From assembly GCF_017308075.1 (NCBI RefSeq), contig NZ_JAFKFX010000036.1:83147-147146 (forward strand): a stretch of DNA of 64,000 bases, given 5' to 3'. The translations under genes were made by a program, and so were the position numbers. The notes under the pieces were generated by a model. That model was not told where the DNA came from and made no database searches. It worked only from the letters and a program-made list of their open reading frames with translations. Positions 41,932 to 50,798 of the stretch are shown piece after piece. Within the stretch, counting starts at the first letter, position 1. The number at the start of each line of letters is the position of its first letter. Origin of the DNA: Allobosea sp. (GTDB taxonomy: Bacteria > Pseudomonadota > Alphaproteobacteria > Rhizobiales > Beijerinckiaceae).

Positions 41932-42696
41932 ATGGACGCCGGAACAGGCCGCCAGGACATGATGAACGGCAGGGGCAAGAAGCAGCTCAGCCGCCTCGAA
42001 CTCGTCCTCGAACACATCAAGCAGCGCATCGCCGACGGCTCGCTCAGGCCGGGCGACCAGCTGCCGCCGGAGCTGGAACTGGCGCGGGAGCTGGGCTTGA
42101 GCCGCACGCCGGTGCGTGAGGCGGTCAAGGTGCTCGCGGCGGCCGGCGTCCTGATCGTGAAGCACGGCCACGGCACCTTCGTCAGCGCCGGCGCCCAGGC
42201 TTCCCTCGGCCAGCTTCTGCTGTTCGAGATCTACATGAAAGATACGACGCCGCAGAAGCTGATGGAGGTGCGGCTGCTCTTCGAGCGCGCCTGCGCCGAA
42301 CTCGCCGCTCAGCGACGGACCGAGGCGGATCTCGCGGAGATGCGTGCCTGTATCGAGCGGCTGCGCCCGCTCGCCGGCGCCGATCCGATCGATTTCGACG
42401 CGACGGTCGAGGCCGACCTCGCCTTCCACCGCGCGATCTACCGCGCCGCCAAGAACGAGCTGGTTGAGACGCTGGCGAACTTCGTGCTGACCATGGTCTC
42501 GGGCTGGCTGCGCCGCTCGCACGCCCATGGCGGGCTCGCCGACACGGTGCGGCTGCACGAGATCATGTACACGATGATCGAGACGCGCAATTCCGGCGGC
42601 GCGCGCGAGGCCTATGGCGCCGAGGTCAATATGGAGCATTTCCGCAGGATTCTCGAGCAGATGGGAGCCCGAGAGGACGAGGCTGATCGCGGATGA
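41932..42696 (+). CDS. GntR-family regulator (FCD type) of the acid-sugar cluster
   Basis: A 254-residue regulator: winged helix (LSRLELVLEHIKQRIADGSL, RPGDQLPPELELARELGLS, RTPVREAVKVL) and a FCD domain (EADLAFHRAIYRAAKN with metal-binding His, LHEIMYTMIETRN). ATG 41932 has AGGTGAG upstream; the further in-frame sequence overlaps the divergent promoter. It likely represses both the leftward operon and its own kinase operon. Its stop overlaps the kinase start by 4 nt. Confidence 0.92.
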   Translation: MDAGTGRQDMMNGRGKKQLSRLELVLEHIKQRIADGSLRPGDQLPPELELARELGLSRTPVREAVKVLAAAGVLIVKHGHGTFVSAGAQASLGQLLLFEIYMKDTTPQKLMEVRLLFERACAELAAQRRTEADLAEMRACIERLRPLAGADPIDFDATVEADLAFHRAIYRAAKNELVETLANFVLTMVSGWLRRSHAHGGLADTVRLHEIMYTMIETRNSGGAREAYGAEVNMEHFRRILEQMGAREDEADRG

Positions 42697-44003
42697 GCGG
42701 GCCGGCCATCTGCTTCTACGGCGACGATTTCACCGGCGCCTCCGAGAACCTCGCGCAGTTCCACAAGCACGGCCTGCGCTGCCGGCTCTACTTCGAGCCT
42801 GCCGATCCGCAGCGTGTCCGCGCCGAGGCGGCGGAGCTCGATGTCATCGGCATCGCCGGCGTCGCCCGCTCGCGCGCACCCGACCAGATGCGCTTGCTGC
42901 TCGGCGATGCGTTCCGGCTGTTCGGGTCGCTCGGCACCCGGCTCAACCAGTTCAAGATCTGCTCGACTTTCGATTCCGCGCCGCAAACCGGCAATTTTTC
43001 CGTCGCGATCGCCGAAGCGCTCAAGGTCTGGCCGGAGGCCTTGCTGCCGGTGCTGCCCGCCACGCCGGATTTCGGCCGCTACACCGCCTTCGCCAATCAT
43101 TTTTCGCGACATCGCGGCGAGATTCTGCGGCTCGATCGCAATCCGGCGCTGGTCGAGCATCCCTCGACACCGATGAACGAGGCTGATCTGCGCCGCCATC
43201 TCGCCAATCTTGGCGTCGAGGCGACGGCCGCGATCATGCTGCCGGAGCTCGGCCAGGATCGCGAGGCGCTCGCCCGGCTGATCGAGCAGCGCGGGGCCGG
43301 CGCCGTCCCGGTCGTGCTCGACACCGTCGACAATGCTCAGCTCGGCCATGTCAGCCGCGCGATCTGGCAGCTCGCGGCGAGGCGCGATGTGTTCAGCCTG
43401 GCGGCGCAGGGGCTCCCGCAAGGCCTCGGCGGCGCGGTTGCCGCCCACCTCGGCCGCAGCGCGGAACTGTCGTCTGGCCGGGTGCAGGACGGTCCGGGGC
43501 TCGTACTCTCGGGTAGTTGCTCCGCCCAGACCGCCGTCCAGCTCGCGGCGGCGGAAGCGGCGGGCTGGACCCTGATGCATCTGCCGATCGAGCGGCTCAC
43601 CTCAAGCGACGACGCGCAGCGCGCCGTCGCGGCCGTGGCTCCCACGATGGTCGCGGCCCTGCGCGCCGGCCGCTCGACCGCGGTCTTTACTGCGCGCGGC
43701 GAGGTCACGCAGGCTTTCGACCTCGCCCGCGCGCCCAGCGTTGGCCTCGCGCTCGCCGAGCTGTTCCGGCAGGCCGTGGGCGAAGCGGGGCTGCGGCGCG
43801 TCATCTTTGCCGGCGGTGACAGTTCGAGCTTTGCGATGCGCAGCTGCGGGGCCTATGCGCTCGAGATCGCGGCCTCCAGCGGCCAGCAGGCCAGCCATGT
43901 CTGCGCCCTGCTGGCCGATGACGAACTCAATGGCGTCGAGGTCGTCCTCAAGGGGGGGCAGGCGGGCAGCGACCGCTTCTTCCTCGATCCGATGTCAGGC
44001 TGA
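42693..44003 (+). CDS. Four-carbon acid sugar kinase family protein (DUF1537)
   Basis: A 436-residue kinase of the DUF1537 family, which phosphorylates 3-oxo-tetronates, D-threonate/erythronate, or 3-oxo-isoapionate. The N-terminal substrate domain starts ICFYGDDFTGASENL and includes CSTFDSAPQTGNF; the C-terminal nucleotide domain has VLSGSCSAQT, FAGGDSSSFAM and VVLKGGQAGSDRFF. It is coupled to GntR by an ATGA overlap and faces the RLP operon, whose substrate it probably makes. Confidence 0.92.
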   Translation: MSGPAICFYGDDFTGASENLAQFHKHGLRCRLYFEPADPQRVRAEAAELDVIGIAGVARSRAPDQMRLLLGDAFRLFGSLGTRLNQFKICSTFDSAPQTGNFSVAIAEALKVWPEALLPVLPATPDFGRYTAFANHFSRHRGEILRLDRNPALVEHPSTPMNEADLRRHLANLGVEATAAIMLPELGQDREALARLIEQRGAGAVPVVLDTVDNAQLGHVSRAIWQLAARRDVFSLAAQGLPQGLGGAVAAHLGRSAELSSGRVQDGPGLVLSGSCSAQTAVQLAAAEAAGWTLMHLPIERLTSSDDAQRAVAAVAPTMVAALRAGRSTAVFTARGEVTQAFDLARAPSVGLALAELFRQAVGEAGLRRVIFAGGDSSSFAMRSCGAYALEIAASSGQQASHVCALLADDELNGVEVVLKGGQAGSDRFFLDPMSG

Positions 44004-44032
44004 GGCGCGCCGGCGCATAGGCGGTCTGCTCC

Positions 44033-44052
44033 GGCCCGCATCAATGCGGGCC
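44033..44052. terminator. Hairpin between convergent kinase and B12-mutase genes
   Basis: An 8-bp GC-rich stem (44033-44040 with 44045-44052) closes a TCAA loop in the 62-bp space between the two convergent genes. Confidence 0.5.
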
Positions 44053-44065
44053 CGGATCCCGCGTG

Positions 44066-45862
44066 TCACATCGTCCGCCGGTCAGGTCGAGCCCGGTTGG
44101 GGCCGGCCAAGGCGCTCAGCTCCGCGACCAGGCGCTCTGGCGAGATGCAGGGAATGGCCCCGATCCTGGCGAGATCATCGGTGACGTCGACCGGCAGGCC
44201 GGAGTTCGAATCCTCGGGGATTTGGTTGAGGCGCCCGCCGATGCAGACCGGCAGGCTGGCGCCGGCGCGTTCGAGCGCCGCCAGCACCTCGGTCGCGAAG
44301 CGCAGGGCGATGCCATTATAGGTGCTGATCGCGATCACGTCGCAGCCATTCGCCAGGGCGATGGCGACGAGGTCGTCGGGATCGGCCGAGGTGCCACCAT
44401 CGACCGGCTCGGCCTTGAGCTGGGTCAGGAGATGCTCGATCAGGCTCTTGCCGTGCTCATGCACGTCGCTGCTGGCGACGCAGACCTTGAGCCCCGCCTG
44501 GCCGATGCCGCTGCGAACCGGCGCCGCGACCTTGTCGAGCCAGGCTTCGGTCTCATGGCGGAGCTCCTCGACCCATTCGGCCTCGACGAGCGCTCGGCGT
44601 CCGCCCCAGGCGGCGCGGTCCTGCGTCCCGACGCCGTAGAGCGCTTCCAGCCGTCGTGGGCCGATACGGCGCAGAGCCAGCATGGTGGCGGCGGGATCGC
44701 GGATGTCGACGCCGATCTGCGCAAGCCCGGCAAGGACACGGTCGCGGAACTGGCGTGCACCGGCGACGAGCTTTGCCGCCATCGCATCGACCGGCGCGAG
44801 ATCGATCAGGCCGAGGCTGGCGGAGGCATGCTCGACCAGCTTTCCAGCGAAGGTCTGGGCGTCGATGATCTCGTCGGTGTCGGGAATGCGCTCGTTCTCG
44901 GTGACCGGCACCGGGTTGATGGCGTGGCCGCTGTGCTGCCGGCGCAGCGACCAGATATCGGCCTGGAGATAGCTGGCGAGGCTGGCGAAATTGCCGGCCG
45001 GGGTCGACTTGTAGCTGACCGTGTTGCCGAAGATCATGCTGCCGGGCGTGTCGGTCACCTGCATCAGTGCGTGATGGAAGGCGAGCCGCACCAGCGGCGC
45101 CGTGAAATGATGGCCGTAGCAATGCGAGGCGCGGGCGCCGATCAGTTCCTCGACGATGTATTTCTCGACCAGCACCATGCCGAGCGCCGAGCTCATGTCG
45201 GAGAAAAGGCCGGCGAAGCCGTCGTCGAGATTGGAATGGACGAGAACCTCGACCGGCTGGGCCGCGATCAGGCCGAGCGCGGTCACGGTCGCCTCGGTCG
45301 TCGCGACGTCGTCGTCCCAGTCGGGCAGGCGGAAGGTGAAGTACTGGCCGAGATTGCCGACCGTGGTGACGCCCGCCGCTAGGGCCGCACGCGTATTCTC
45401 GACGGCCCCGGGAAGCCCGAGCATGAAATCGCCGAAATGCGCCGCGGCTGGGACGACGCCGGTGATGCGGGCGAAATCCTCCGGCCCGGTCAGCACGATG
45501 CCGGTGCCGCGCGGGCGCTTGTCGCGCTCGGCGATAGGATAGCCCATCGACCAGTCGAGGGTGATGCCGAAGCGGTCGACGGTGACGCCGCGCCCGGCAC
45601 AGCTCTCATACACGCTGCGGATCGCCTCCAGCGTGCGTTCGACGCTGCGAAAGCCGATATGGGCGTGCTGCATGATCCGGCCTTCGGCGGCCGTGCGGCG
45701 CTTGTAGTCGGCCTCGCAGGCGACCCGCGCCGTATCGAGGAAGAGATTGCGGCCGACCTGCCAGTCGCGCGCCATTACGGCGCCTTCGGTGAGCAGCTCA
45801 TGGCCCGGTCGCAGCCGCGGCGGGACGAGGTCGGCGAGCGGTGGCAAGACAGGCACGGTCAT
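44066..45862 (-). CDS. Fused cobalamin-dependent mutase-like protein (barrel plus B12-binding domain)
   Basis: A 598-residue protein. Residues about 1-440 resemble the catalytic barrel of glutamate (methylaspartate) mutase epsilon subunit, with GFRSVERTLEAIRSVYES and GHHFTAPLVRLAFHHAL. The C-terminal 140 residues are a B12-binding domain: DVHEHG (466-471) is the DxHxxG motif whose His replaces the lower ligand of cobalamin, followed by AISTYNG and CIGG (542-543). In glutamate mutase these are two chains; here they are fused. It probably catalyses a radical carbon-skeleton rearrangement. Substrate unknown; the adjacent aspartate-dehydrogenase-like gene hints at an amino acid. Confidence 0.8.
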   Translation of the reverse strand: MTVPVLPPLADLVPPRLRPGHELLTEGAVMARDWQVGRNLFLDTARVACEADYKRRTAAEGRIMQHAHIGFRSVERTLEAIRSVYESCAGRGVTVDRFGITLDWSMGYPIAERDKRPRGTGIVLTGPEDFARITGVVPAAAHFGDFMLGLPGAVENTRAALAAGVTTVGNLGQYFTFRLPDWDDDVATTEATVTALGLIAAQPVEVLVHSNLDDGFAGLFSDMSSALGMVLVEKYIVEELIGARASHCYGHHFTAPLVRLAFHHALMQVTDTPGSMIFGNTVSYKSTPAGNFASLASYLQADIWSLRRQHSGHAINPVPVTENERIPDTDEIIDAQTFAGKLVEHASASLGLIDLAPVDAMAAKLVAGARQFRDRVLAGLAQIGVDIRDPAATMLALRRIGPRRLEALYGVGTQDRAAWGGRRALVEAEWVEELRHETEAWLDKVAAPVRSGIGQAGLKVCVASSDVHEHGKSLIEHLLTQLKAEPVDGGTSADPDDLVAIALANGCDVIAISTYNGIALRFATEVLAALERAGASLPVCIGGRLNQIPEDSNSGLPVDVTDDLARIGAIPCISPERLVAELSALAGPNRARPDRRTM

Positions 45863-45887
45863 CTGGCGTTCTCCACCTGCCTGCCGG

Positions 45888-46682
45888 CTAGATCGCGATG
45901 CGATCGAACTGGCGGCGGATCGCGGCGGTCAGGCTCGCCGCCGTCAGGGCCGAGGTCTTCGGGTTGGCGGGTGAGGGCAGGTTGACGAAGCTCATCCGCG
46001 CGGTGCCGAGCGCGCTCGTCGCCTCGACCTCATGCGTGTTGCCAGCCGCGGCCGGGTCGGAGACGATCCTGACCGAGAGCCGGTCATGGCCGACGGCGAG
46101 CGCGATCGTCAGCCCGACATTGAGGTTCTTCGGATAGCGCCTGGCGGCTTCGCGCGCCGTGCCTTCGTAGAGCACGATCTCCGCCTGCGCGGCCTTCTCG
46201 GCGAGGCCGGCCGCCGCGAGCTCCGGAGCCCAGGCTGCCGGCGGCTTGCGCGAGGTGTAGCGGATTTCAGCGTCCTGCGTCTCGCGCAGCGCCGCGAGAT
46301 AGTCGAGGCCGCCGACCGCGCCGGAGGGAACGATCAGCCGGGCATTTCCGGTTTGCGCAGCCTCGGCGAGGCACAAGAGTAGGGCATCGTCGGCGAGCGC
46401 ACCGGTCGAGGCCGGCAGCGCCGGGATGCCGGCGGCGAGCACCTGCGGCAGGGTCTCGGCGACGGCGGCATGGCCCGCGGCCTCGACCACGAGGTCGGGG
46501 CGCCAGGCCAGCAGCTCGCCAAGGCTATCGAGCGCAGCGACGCCGGCAGGCAGGCTCGCCCGGCTCGGCGAGCCCGGTCGCAGCAGGCAGGCGAAGCCGA
46601 AGCCCTCGCCGCCGAGGCGGGCGTGAATGTCGCGCGCGATCGTGCCGAAGCCGATCAGCGCGAGGCGCCGCTCGCTCGCCAT
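45888..46682 (-). CDS. L-aspartate dehydrogenase-like (NadX family) oxidoreductase
   Basis: A 264-residue protein with an N-terminal Rossmann domain (ALIGFGTIARDIHARL), VVEAAGHAAV, and the aspartate dehydrogenase signature IVPSGAVGGLDYLAALRE and RYPKNLNVGLTIALAVG. The family oxidises L-aspartate to iminoaspartate with NAD(P)+. No nadA/nadC is nearby, so a catabolic role with the B12 mutase is more likely than NAD synthesis. It lies 25 nt before the mutase gene. Confidence 0.87.
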   Translation of the reverse strand: MASERRLALIGFGTIARDIHARLGGEGFGFACLLRPGSPSRASLPAGVAALDSLGELLAWRPDLVVEAAGHAAVAETLPQVLAAGIPALPASTGALADDALLLCLAEAAQTGNARLIVPSGAVGGLDYLAALRETQDAEIRYTSRKPPAAWAPELAAAGLAEKAAQAEIVLYEGTAREAARRYPKNLNVGLTIALAVGHDRLSVRIVSDPAAAGNTHEVEATSALGTARMSFVNLPSPANPKTSALTAASLTAAIRRQFDRIAI

Positions 46683-46693
46683 TCCAGCCTCCG

Positions 46694-47206
46694 TCAGGGC
46701 TTGCGCTGGTCGGCGGGCTGGGCCGCGAAGACCGTCTGGCGCTCGATCTCGAGCACGTTTTCGGGCCGCGGGAAATTCTCCGGCGCGGGCTCACCGGCCG
46801 AGCGCGGGCGGCCGATCAGGCGGAAGAAGTCCTCGAGACCGTTCGGCACGATCAGCCAGACCCAGTGCAAATCCTCGGTGCCGTCGTTGATGAACATGTG
46901 GCGGCGGCTCTTGCCGACGAAGATCGCCGTGCCGGGCACGGCCGGGACGTCCTTGCCGTCGAGCACGGCGCGGCCCTTGCCCTTGATGAAGTAGATGACC
47001 TCCTCATGGCGGTCATGGCTGTGTTCGCGCACATAGCCGCCGGGCGGCACGGTCTGGGTGCCGAAGGCCAGCGGGTTGTCCATCTTGACCTTGGACGGGT
47101 CGAGCGCGACCTCGATATGGCCGTTGGCCGGCACGGGCTGCCAGAAGCTGGTGGCGGTGCCGGGCTGGACGACGAAGGTCTCGCCGGGTTCGTGGACTTC
47201 GCTCAT
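46694..47206 (-). CDS. Cupin domain protein
   Basis: A 170-residue single cupin. Metal ligands lie in REHSHDRHEEVIYFIKGKG (HxH and Glu) and the second motif in KSRRHMFINDGTEDLHWVW. The family includes isomerases, dioxygenases and sugar-binding proteins; no reaction can be assigned. It is 11 nt before the aspartate dehydrogenase gene in one operon. Confidence 0.85.
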   Translation of the reverse strand: MSEVHEPGETFVVQPGTATSFWQPVPANGHIEVALDPSKVKMDNPLAFGTQTVPPGGYVREHSHDRHEEVIYFIKGKGRAVLDGKDVPAVPGTAIFVGKSRRHMFINDGTEDLHWVWLIVPNGLEDFFRLIGRPRSAGEPAPENFPRPENVLEIERQTVFAAQPADQRKP

Positions 47207-47220
47207 GGCGCAAGGCTCCG

Positions 47221-48849
47221 TCAGTTGGCTCGTCCCGGCACGGCCGAGAGCAGCCTTTGGGTGTAGGGGTGCTGGGGCGCGGCGAAGATCTCGGCCGTCA
47301 CGCCGTGCTCGACGACCTCGCCGCGCTGCATGATCGCGATCCGGTCGCAGATCTGCGCCGCGACGCGCAGGTCATGAGTGATGAAGATCATCGAGAGCGA
47401 GAGCTTGTCGCGCAGTTCGACCAGCAGCTTGAGCACCTGCGCCTGCACGGAGACGTCGAGCGCCGACACGGCTTCGTCCGCGACCAGCACCTTGGGTTCG
47501 AGCGCCAGGGCCCGGGCGAGGCCGATGCGCTGGCGCTGCCCGCCGGAGAATTCGTGCGGCAGCCGGTCGGTGGCGCTGGGGTCGAGGCCGACGAGCGCGA
47601 AGAGCTCCTTGGCCCGCGCCATTGCCACGCCATGCTTCGTGCCGCGCGCGATCAGGCCCTGGGTGACGAGGTCGCCGACCGTGCGGCGCGGATTGAGCGA
47701 GGCGTAGGGGTCCTGGAAGACCATCTGGACGAGATGGCGGTGGCGCCGCAGGCTCTCGCCTTGGAGCTTGCCGAAATCGACGCCGTCGAGTTCGATCGCG
47801 CCCTGGTCCGGGTCGAGCAGGCGCACGATGCAGCGGGCCAGCGTCGACTTGCCCGAGCCGGACTCGCCGACGATGCCGAGGGTCGCCTGGCTCGGCAATG
47901 CGATGCTCGCCGACTTCACCGCATAGGTCACGCGCTGCTTGCGGCCGAACCAGCCTCCGCCGCTGCGATAGGTCTTGGAGAGGTCGCTCACCGTCGCGAT
48001 GCTGCGGTCGGGCAGCGTGCGCGGCGGCGGCGGCGTCAGGCTCGGCACGGCCGCGATCAGCGCCTTGGTATAGGGGTGCTGCGGGTTCTCCAGCACGGCC
48101 GCGGCGCTGCCGCTTTCGACCACCTTGCCGTGCTGCATCACCATCACCCGATCGGCGATCTCGGCGACCACGCCGAAATCATGGGTGATGAACAGCACCG
48201 ACATGCCGGTGCGCCGCTGGATGTCGCGGATCAGCTTGAGGATCTGCGCCTGGATGGTGACGTCGAGCGCCGTCGTCGGCTCGTCGGCGATCAGGATCTT
48301 CGGCTCGAGCGCCAGCGCCATCGCGATCATCACGCGCTGGCGCTGGCCACCGGAGAGCTCGTGCGGATAGGCGCGATAGGCGGAGGCCGGTTCGGGAATG
48401 CCGACCTCGTCGAGCAGCTTGAGGGCGCGCGCCTCGATCTCGGCCTTCGGCAGATCGGTATGGGCGCGGAACATCTCGGCGATCTGGTCGCCGGCGGTCC
48501 GCAGCGGGTTCAGAGCCGTCATCGGCTCCTGGAAGATCATGCCGATCTCGGGGCCGCGGATCGCCCGCATCTCGTCCTCGGACAGGCGGACGATGTCGCG
48601 CTCGCCGAGCATGATCCTGCCGCCGCGGATCGGCAGCATCGGCGGCAGCAGCCCCATCAGGGCCGAGGCGGTCATCGACTTGCCCGAGCCGCTTTCGCCG
48701 ACCACGCAGACGATCTCGCCGGCGTTCAGGGTCAGCGCCAGGTTCTCGACCGCATGGGGGCGGTCGGCGCCCTTGGGCAGGGCGATGGTGAGGTCCTCGA
48801 TCCGGACGAGCGGAGCCGGGGCGGAGGCGTTCATCTCAGCGGCGCTCAT
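47221..48849 (-). CDS. Dipeptide/oligopeptide-type ABC transporter, fused DppD-DppF ATPase
   Basis: A 542-residue protein with two full ABC cassettes. Each has Walker A GESGSGKS, a Q loop, a signature ([10 protein letters not shown] and [10 protein letters not shown]) and Walker B ([26 protein letters not shown], where the usual Pro is Ala). QHPYTKAL and QHPYTQRL tails identify the peptide/nickel class. ATG 48849 overlaps the permease stop. It energises the permeases encoded upstream. Confidence 0.95.
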   Translation of the reverse strand: MSAAEMNASAPAPLVRIEDLTIALPKGADRPHAVENLALTLNAGEIVCVVGESGSGKSMTASALMGLLPPMLPIRGGRIMLGERDIVRLSEDEMRAIRGPEIGMIFQEPMTALNPLRTAGDQIAEMFRAHTDLPKAEIEARALKLLDEVGIPEPASAYRAYPHELSGGQRQRVMIAMALALEPKILIADEPTTALDVTIQAQILKLIRDIQRRTGMSVLFITHDFGVVAEIADRVMVMQHGKVVESGSAAAVLENPQHPYTKALIAAVPSLTPPPPRTLPDRSIATVSDLSKTYRSGGGWFGRKQRVTYAVKSASIALPSQATLGIVGESGSGKSTLARCIVRLLDPDQGAIELDGVDFGKLQGESLRRHRHLVQMVFQDPYASLNPRRTVGDLVTQGLIARGTKHGVAMARAKELFALVGLDPSATDRLPHEFSGGQRQRIGLARALALEPKVLVADEAVSALDVSVQAQVLKLLVELRDKLSLSMIFITHDLRVAAQICDRIAIMQRGEVVEHGVTAEIFAAPQHPYTQRLLSAVPGRAN

Positions 48850-49676
48850 CGGTTGCGAAGCCTCGGATTGAGCGCGTCGTTCAGCCCCTGGCCGACCAGC
48901 GAGACCGAGAGGATGGTCAGGAGGATGGCGACGCCGGGGATCGCCGAGACATACCATTCGCTGCGCAGCACCTTGCGGCCCTGGCCGATCAGATTGCCCC
49001 AGGAGGCGATGTTCGGATCGGAGAGATCGAGAAAGGCGAGGGCGCTTTCCAGCAGGATCGCGGTCGCCATCACGACGCTGCCATAGACGATGATCGGGGC
49101 GAGCGCGTTCGGCAGCACCTCGCGGAAGATGATCCAGCGATTGGTCAGGCCGAGCGTGCGGCAGGCCTGGACGAATTCGCGGTTGCGCAGCGTCAGGAAC
49201 TCGGCGCGGGTCAGCCGCGCCACCGCCGGCCAGGAGACGACGCCGATCGCTATCGTCACCGCCGTGATGTTGGAGCCGACCACGACGACGAGGACGAGCA
49301 GCAGGATGAAGTTCGGCAGGGTCTGGAAGGCCTCGGTCAGGCGCATCAGCACATCGTCCGTCAGCCCGCCATAGAAGCCGGCGACGGCGCCGACCACGAT
49401 GCCGATCGCGATCGCGATCAGGGTCGAGACGACGCCCATCAGCAGGGTGGTGCGGGCGCCATGGGCGATCTGGGCGGCGATGTCGCGGCCCGAGGCGTCG
49501 GTGCCGAGCAGGAAGCGGCCGGCGGGATTGGGCCATTGCAGCGGCCGGCCGGCGAGACCGAGCGGATCACGCGGATAGAGCAGGTCGGCGAAGAGGGCGA
49601 GGCCGACGATGCCGACGAGGAGCAGAAGGCCGAACATCGCGGCCGGGCTCATCAGGAAATGCTTGAGGGCCTTCAT
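48846..49676 (-). CDS. Peptide-type ABC transporter permease (DppC-like)
   Basis: A 276-residue permease: N-terminal helix, HPC-type region PLQWPNPAGRFLLGTDASGRDI, and the permease loop EFVQACRTLGLTNRWIIFREVLPN. It forms the channel with the DppB-like protein. It overlaps the ATPase gene and lies 3 nt after the partner permease. Confidence 0.95.
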   Translation of the reverse strand: MKALKHFLMSPAAMFGLLLLVGIVGLALFADLLYPRDPLGLAGRPLQWPNPAGRFLLGTDASGRDIAAQIAHGARTTLLMGVVSTLIAIAIGIVVGAVAGFYGGLTDDVLMRLTEAFQTLPNFILLLVLVVVVGSNITAVTIAIGVVSWPAVARLTRAEFLTLRNREFVQACRTLGLTNRWIIFREVLPNALAPIIVYGSVVMATAILLESALAFLDLSDPNIASWGNLIGQGRKVLRSEWYVSAIPGVAILLTILSVSLVGQGLNDALNPRLRNR

Positions 49677-49679
49677 GGC

Positions 49680-50657
49680 TCAGGCTCCCGCCGCGATGCG
49701 TGGGTCGAGCCGCGCATAGATCAGGTCGACGATGAAGTTCACGAGGATGACCATGATGGCGGAGACGAAGACGATGCCGAGCAGCGTGTTGAGATCGCGC
49801 TGCACCACGGATTCATAGGCGAGGCGGCCGATGCCGGGCAGCGAGAACACGCTTTCGATCACCACCGAGCCGCCGAGCATGGTGCCGGCCTGCAGGCCGA
49901 TCAGCGTCACCATCGGCAGGAGCGCGTTGCGCAGCACATGCTTGCGGACGATCTCGCCGCGGGTCAGGCCCTTGGCCCGCGCCGTGCGCACGAAGTCGAG
50001 GGTCGAGACCTCGAGCATCGAGGCGCGCATGATGCGCAGATAGATGGCGAGGAAGATCAGCGCCAGCGTGATCGTCGGCTGGACGAGATGGCGGGCGATG
50101 TCGAGCACCAGCCAGATGCCGGTCGCGCCGGAACCGATCTCGTAGAACCCGCCCGGCGGCAGCCAGGCCAGCCAGATCGAGAACACGACGATGCTCATCA
50201 GGCCGAGCCAGAAGGAGGGCGTCGCGTAGAACAGCAGGCCGAGCAGCGAGATCACCGTATCGGCCCAGCCGTTGACGCGCTGCGCCGAGACGATGCCGAG
50301 CACCATGCCGGCGAAGAAGGCGAAGCTCAGCGCCGAGAACATCAGCATCAGCGTCGCCGGCAGCCGCTCCAGGATCACGGTGGCGACGGGCTTGTTGTAG
50401 ATGGCGGAAAAGCCGAGATCGAGCCGGACCAGCCGCCAGAGATAGTCGAGCAGGCGCACCGCGGCGCTGCCTTCCAGCCCGTAGAAGCGCCGCAGTTCCG
50501 CCGCCTGCGCCGGGTCGCCGCCGCCCATCTGCGCCATCAGCGCGTCGACCGTGTCGCCGGGCGCGAACTGCAGGAGGATGAACAAACCGGCGAGCAGGAT
50601 GAGCAGCGTCGGCACGCTGCTCATCAGCCGTCGTCCGGCCAGCTTCAGAATTTGCAT
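49680..50657 (-). CDS. Peptide-type ABC transporter permease (DppB-like)
   Basis: A 325-residue six-helix permease with the DppB features RRLMSSVPTLLILLAGLFIL at the N-terminus, LLFYATPSFWLGL, and the loop DFVRTARAKGLTRGEIVRKH. ATG 50657 was chosen because it starts at the first membrane helix; the longer frame runs into the intergenic hairpin region. It is separated from the binding-protein gene by 141 bp. Confidence 0.94.
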   Translation of the reverse strand: MQILKLAGRRLMSSVPTLLILLAGLFILLQFAPGDTVDALMAQMGGGDPAQAAELRRFYGLEGSAAVRLLDYLWRLVRLDLGFSAIYNKPVATVILERLPATLMLMFSALSFAFFAGMVLGIVSAQRVNGWADTVISLLGLLFYATPSFWLGLMSIVVFSIWLAWLPPGGFYEIGSGATGIWLVLDIARHLVQPTITLALIFLAIYLRIMRASMLEVSTLDFVRTARAKGLTRGEIVRKHVLRNALLPMVTLIGLQAGTMLGGSVVIESVFSLPGIGRLAYESVVQRDLNTLLGIVFVSAIMVILVNFIVDLIYARLDPRIAAGA

Positions 50658-50753
50658 GGCGTGCTCTTCCAGCGCCGAGCAAGCCGGGATGGCCGCACAA
50701 GGCGGGCCATCCGAGATCGCCAAGCGGTGCTTGTCAAAAGGCGTTCGTCAGGC

Positions 50754-50789
50754 CCGGAGCGACCTGTCGCCAGGGACAGGCCGCTCCGG
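50754..50789 (-). terminator. Strong hairpin between the binding-protein gene and its permeases
   Basis: A 15-bp stem with one mismatch (50754-50768 with 50775-50789) and 6-nt loop follows the binding-protein stop on the minus strand; a TTTT comes about 14 nt later. It likely lowers downstream transcription or protects the binding-protein mRNA, giving excess binding protein over permease. Confidence 0.65.
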
Positions 50790-50798
50790 TGCGTCCGC

